Shown piece by piece: positions 61,614 to 64,000 of a DNA stretch of 64,000 nucleotides (its first letter is position 1; each line of letters begins with the position of its first letter). The position numbers and the translations under genes are program-made. The notes under the pieces were generated by a model, which saw only the letters and a program-made list of their open reading frames with translations, ran no database searches and was not told the DNA's origin. This DNA is from Hyphomonadaceae bacterium (GTDB lineage: Bacteria; Pseudomonadota; Alphaproteobacteria; Caulobacterales; Hyphomonadaceae): the NCBI GenBank assembly GCA_947474455.1, contig CANJIL010000003.1, forward strand, positions 62,001-126,000, written 5' to 3'.

Positions 61614-62333
61614 GTGATTGCGCGAATGACCGCTATTCGCCGCAACAAGCCGATATTTGCGACAGTGGCGAGAGTTCCTGCACGGCCAAAATCCCGTATA
61701 CCGACGCCTGCCACTGCTGGAGCACCCAGATTGTCACACCCATCCGGAATACCCCCCCCGCACTGGTTCGCGGCGGGCCTGGTCGGCTTGGCCGGACTGG
61801 CTCTACTTGGGACGATGTGGCTATCGGGCGGTGATTTCTGGCGCATGCAGCGCCCCTTCATGGCTGTGACCCTGATCTCCGCCGCCACGCTGATCGTAGC
61901 CGCGACGATGGCTGCCGGCCTGCCTCGAGGCCGTTTGCGCTCGCTGATGATCGCGCTGGTCGTCATTGCCATTCTTGCGACCTTTCTAGGCGAAGGTCTT
62001 GCCGAGCGCCTCCGATTTGATGAGCTTCGCGCCTCGCTCGCGATGGAAGTGGAGACCGTCCACCGCGGCGGCGACTGCATCACCCCCTGCCGGATCGACT
62101 CCCGAGAGCCCCTGCGCGTGGCCTTCCAACTGAGCGGCGAAGGCAAACACTGGAGCGGTGTCTGCTACGACGCAACCGACACGATCAACGGCGTGGAGTT
62201 CGGGGGCTCTGTCCGCCCGCCCAACGTCACCCAAGCGGTCATGCTCGGCAAAGCAAGCGCAATGTTCAGCGGCGAAGTCCGTCACGCGCCGTCGTGGGGC
62301 GACCACTGGTATGGCTGTTCAACGCGGCCGTGA
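61614..62333 (+). CDS. Membrane/periplasmic hypothetical protein
   Basis: Three hydrophobic segments then soluble Cys-containing C-terminal domain; ORF 239 aa, true start may be internal. Confidence 0.5.
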   Translation: MIARMTAIRRNKPIFATVARVPARPKSRIPTPATAGAPRLSHPSGIPPPHWFAAGLVGLAGLALLGTMWLSGGDFWRMQRPFMAVTLISAATLIVAATMAAGLPRGRLRSLMIALVVIAILATFLGEGLAERLRFDELRASLAMEVETVHRGGDCITPCRIDSREPLRVAFQLSGEGKHWSGVCYDATDTINGVEFGGSVRPPNVTQAVMLGKASAMFSGEVRHAPSWGDHWYGCSTRP

Positions 62334-62510
62334 CTAAGAGGCCCGACGGAGAATGCCTGACGCAGCGGATCGGCGCCAGCAGCCAATATGAGCATGCGCG
62401 TTGCCGCGCCGAAATTGACAGGCGCTTGGTTCTACGCCCACAAGTGAATCGGGGGCCGTCAGACCGGCCGTTTGCCATTGCCAGCTTTCCAAACGGGGTC
62501 AGAGGCCAAT

Positions 62511-63752
62511 ATGCTCAATCGCTGGATCGCGCGCATGTGCATCGGCTTGACGCTGCTCGGCGGCGGTCTGCTCGCAACGCCATCGTGGGCGGTAAACGAG
62601 CATACGCAGCTGGCCGTCTCCGCCTATGTCAACATAACCGTCCCGGCAATCGCCCGTCTGAAGCCCTACATCGACAAGTCGGCATCTGATCGAGCGAATG
62701 CGCTTGCGACGACGGGAATCACGGAGACGACATGCGTTGCGCCCACCACCGAAAGTATCTCTGCAGGTGAGCACTTTGCAGAAGGCGCGGGCAATCTGTG
62801 TCAGGCATTGATCGCTTGGATGCAGAACGAAGACATCTTCACTTGCAGCCGCGTGAAGTTCTCCGGAATCGATTTTGCGCACACCGAGCCTGTGGATGCG
62901 ACGATCGCAAAGCTGCACAAGTCGGAAGGCATCGTGTCGACGCGGCTGCAGCTTCAGAAAGCCGCCGGCTGCGCAACCAAGACCGTTGCCTACTGGGGGC
63001 CCAGGCTGCTTGATCTCGTGGACTGGCTATCGGCAAGCGTCAGCAACGTGGGCGAACTCCAGGCGCCATCCGGCGGCGGCGCAGCGCCCACGCAAAAAGC
63101 GTTCGAGTACGCGGTCTTCCAGTGCCATCTCGCCTATAACGCCGATGAAAACGCCAAATCAGCCGTTACTGATGCTGCAGACGATGCCTGTTACGCGATG
63201 AACTACCTTTTCGAGCACAAGGCGCTCGACGCCTGCCGCACGCTCGACCGCTCCATCACGAAAGCTGTTTCGATGGGCGCCTGCGATCCGCTTGCAGCCC
63301 AAGCGGATCAACTCTCCCACAAGCTTGCCCAGAGGTTCGGCGGCCTCAACTGCGGCATGGTGATCGCCACCGCCAAGGTCGATGAAGATGACGCCAAGGC
63401 CAGGCAGCTAGCCGCCGCTACGCCGCCGCCCCCGCCTAGCCAGCCCGCGCCCAAACCGTATGAAAAGCGCAACGCCATCGTCAATGAGATCAACGCCGAG
63501 ACGCAATCATTCAACAACAGCTTGGAAGTGGCCCAGCGCTGGTTCGATCGCGGCGAAGACTACGAAGCTTGCGGATATTACCAGCAAGCGCTGGCCGGCT
63601 TGCGCAAACTGGAAACCTTGTACTCAGACCTTAACCGCGAGACGGGAAACTCCGACTACAATGCCAAGTCCAGAGAGATGAAAGACCAACAGGTCATCGT
63701 GCTCGATGGCTACGGCGACATGTGCATGGAAGCAGAACGCCGTCTGTATTGA
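62511..63752 (+). CDS. Secreted Cys-rich hypothetical protein with Pro-rich linker
   Basis: ATG at 62511 gives signal peptide MLNRWIARMCIGLTLLGGGLLATPSWA; multiple spaced Cys; PPPPPSQPAPKPY linker. Confidence 0.6.
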   Translation: MLNRWIARMCIGLTLLGGGLLATPSWAVNEHTQLAVSAYVNITVPAIARLKPYIDKSASDRANALATTGITETTCVAPTTESISAGEHFAEGAGNLCQALIAWMQNEDIFTCSRVKFSGIDFAHTEPVDATIAKLHKSEGIVSTRLQLQKAAGCATKTVAYWGPRLLDLVDWLSASVSNVGELQAPSGGGAAPTQKAFEYAVFQCHLAYNADENAKSAVTDAADDACYAMNYLFEHKALDACRTLDRSITKAVSMGACDPLAAQADQLSHKLAQRFGGLNCGMVIATAKVDEDDAKARQLAAATPPPPPSQPAPKPYEKRNAIVNEINAETQSFNNSLEVAQRWFDRGEDYEACGYYQQALAGLRKLETLYSDLNRETGNSDYNAKSREMKDQQVIVLDGYGDMCMEAERRLY

Positions 63753-63855
63753 GGCTCGCTGAACCCTGGCTACCAGTAGCTATTTGGGGCGGAAGCCGCG
63801 CAAAAACGCGAGCGCCGTTCTCTTTTGGGTCTGAGGCGCCGTCGTCGGGGCCGAC

Positions 63856-64000
63856 TCATGTGGCCATCGCCCGGATCAGCGGGCGGACGCCGAAGAGCGC
63901 CATCATCCGCTTCAGATTGTAGGCGAGCGCGTTGAGGCTCATGTCGGTTTTGACCTTGGGAAGCGCCCCGGTGAGGAAGTGCGTCGCACCCATCCAGGCC
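63856..64000 (-). mobile_element. IS1182/IS5-type transposase, C-terminal part, continues off the right edge
   Basis: Minus-strand translation AWMGATHFLTGALPKVKTDMSLNALAYNLKRMMALFGVRPLIRAMAT*, typical transposase C-terminus. Confidence 0.85.

Overview
GC-rich alphaproteobacterial chromosome segment. Gene content (flgE-sciP-fliF-fliG-fliH-fliN-flbD-flhA order, CtrA-like boxes, GANTC sites) resembles the Caulobacterales/Hyphomonadaceae; this placement is an inference. About 43-61 kb is a flagellar locus: flgL/flgK on the minus strand, then fliK-flgD-flgE, the CtrA inhibitor sciP, and fliF-fliG-fliH-fliN-flbD-flhA-flhF-flhG on the plus strand. I could locate two sigma54-type (-24/-12) promoters with exact spacing in front of flgK and fliK, and CtrA-like boxes in front of fliF. 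About 22.5-25.6 kb encodes a Gram-negative dedicated sortase system: a VIT/vWA substrate with a C-terminal LPGTA signal plus a class GN-type sortase. The left part carries a three-gene YceI cluster including a cytochrome b561-YceI fusion, followed by tsaC inside an unusually dense cluster of GANTC (CcrM-type) sites and a 27-aa Lys/Ala histone-H1-like peptide gene. The window also holds many broken genes, several missing from the ORF track: a twice-frameshifted secreted protein, an MmcQ/YjbR gene, a 5'-nucleotidase, an internally deleted endonuclease V, a head-to-head deletion scar joining a PaaI thioesterase and a MarR regulator, and a DUF1223 remnant with an in-frame stop. Two IS transposase remnants bracket two orphan envelope genes at the right end. 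No tRNA, rRNA, CRISPR array or prophage was recognised. All family assignments come from reading motifs and proteins by eye; no database search was run.
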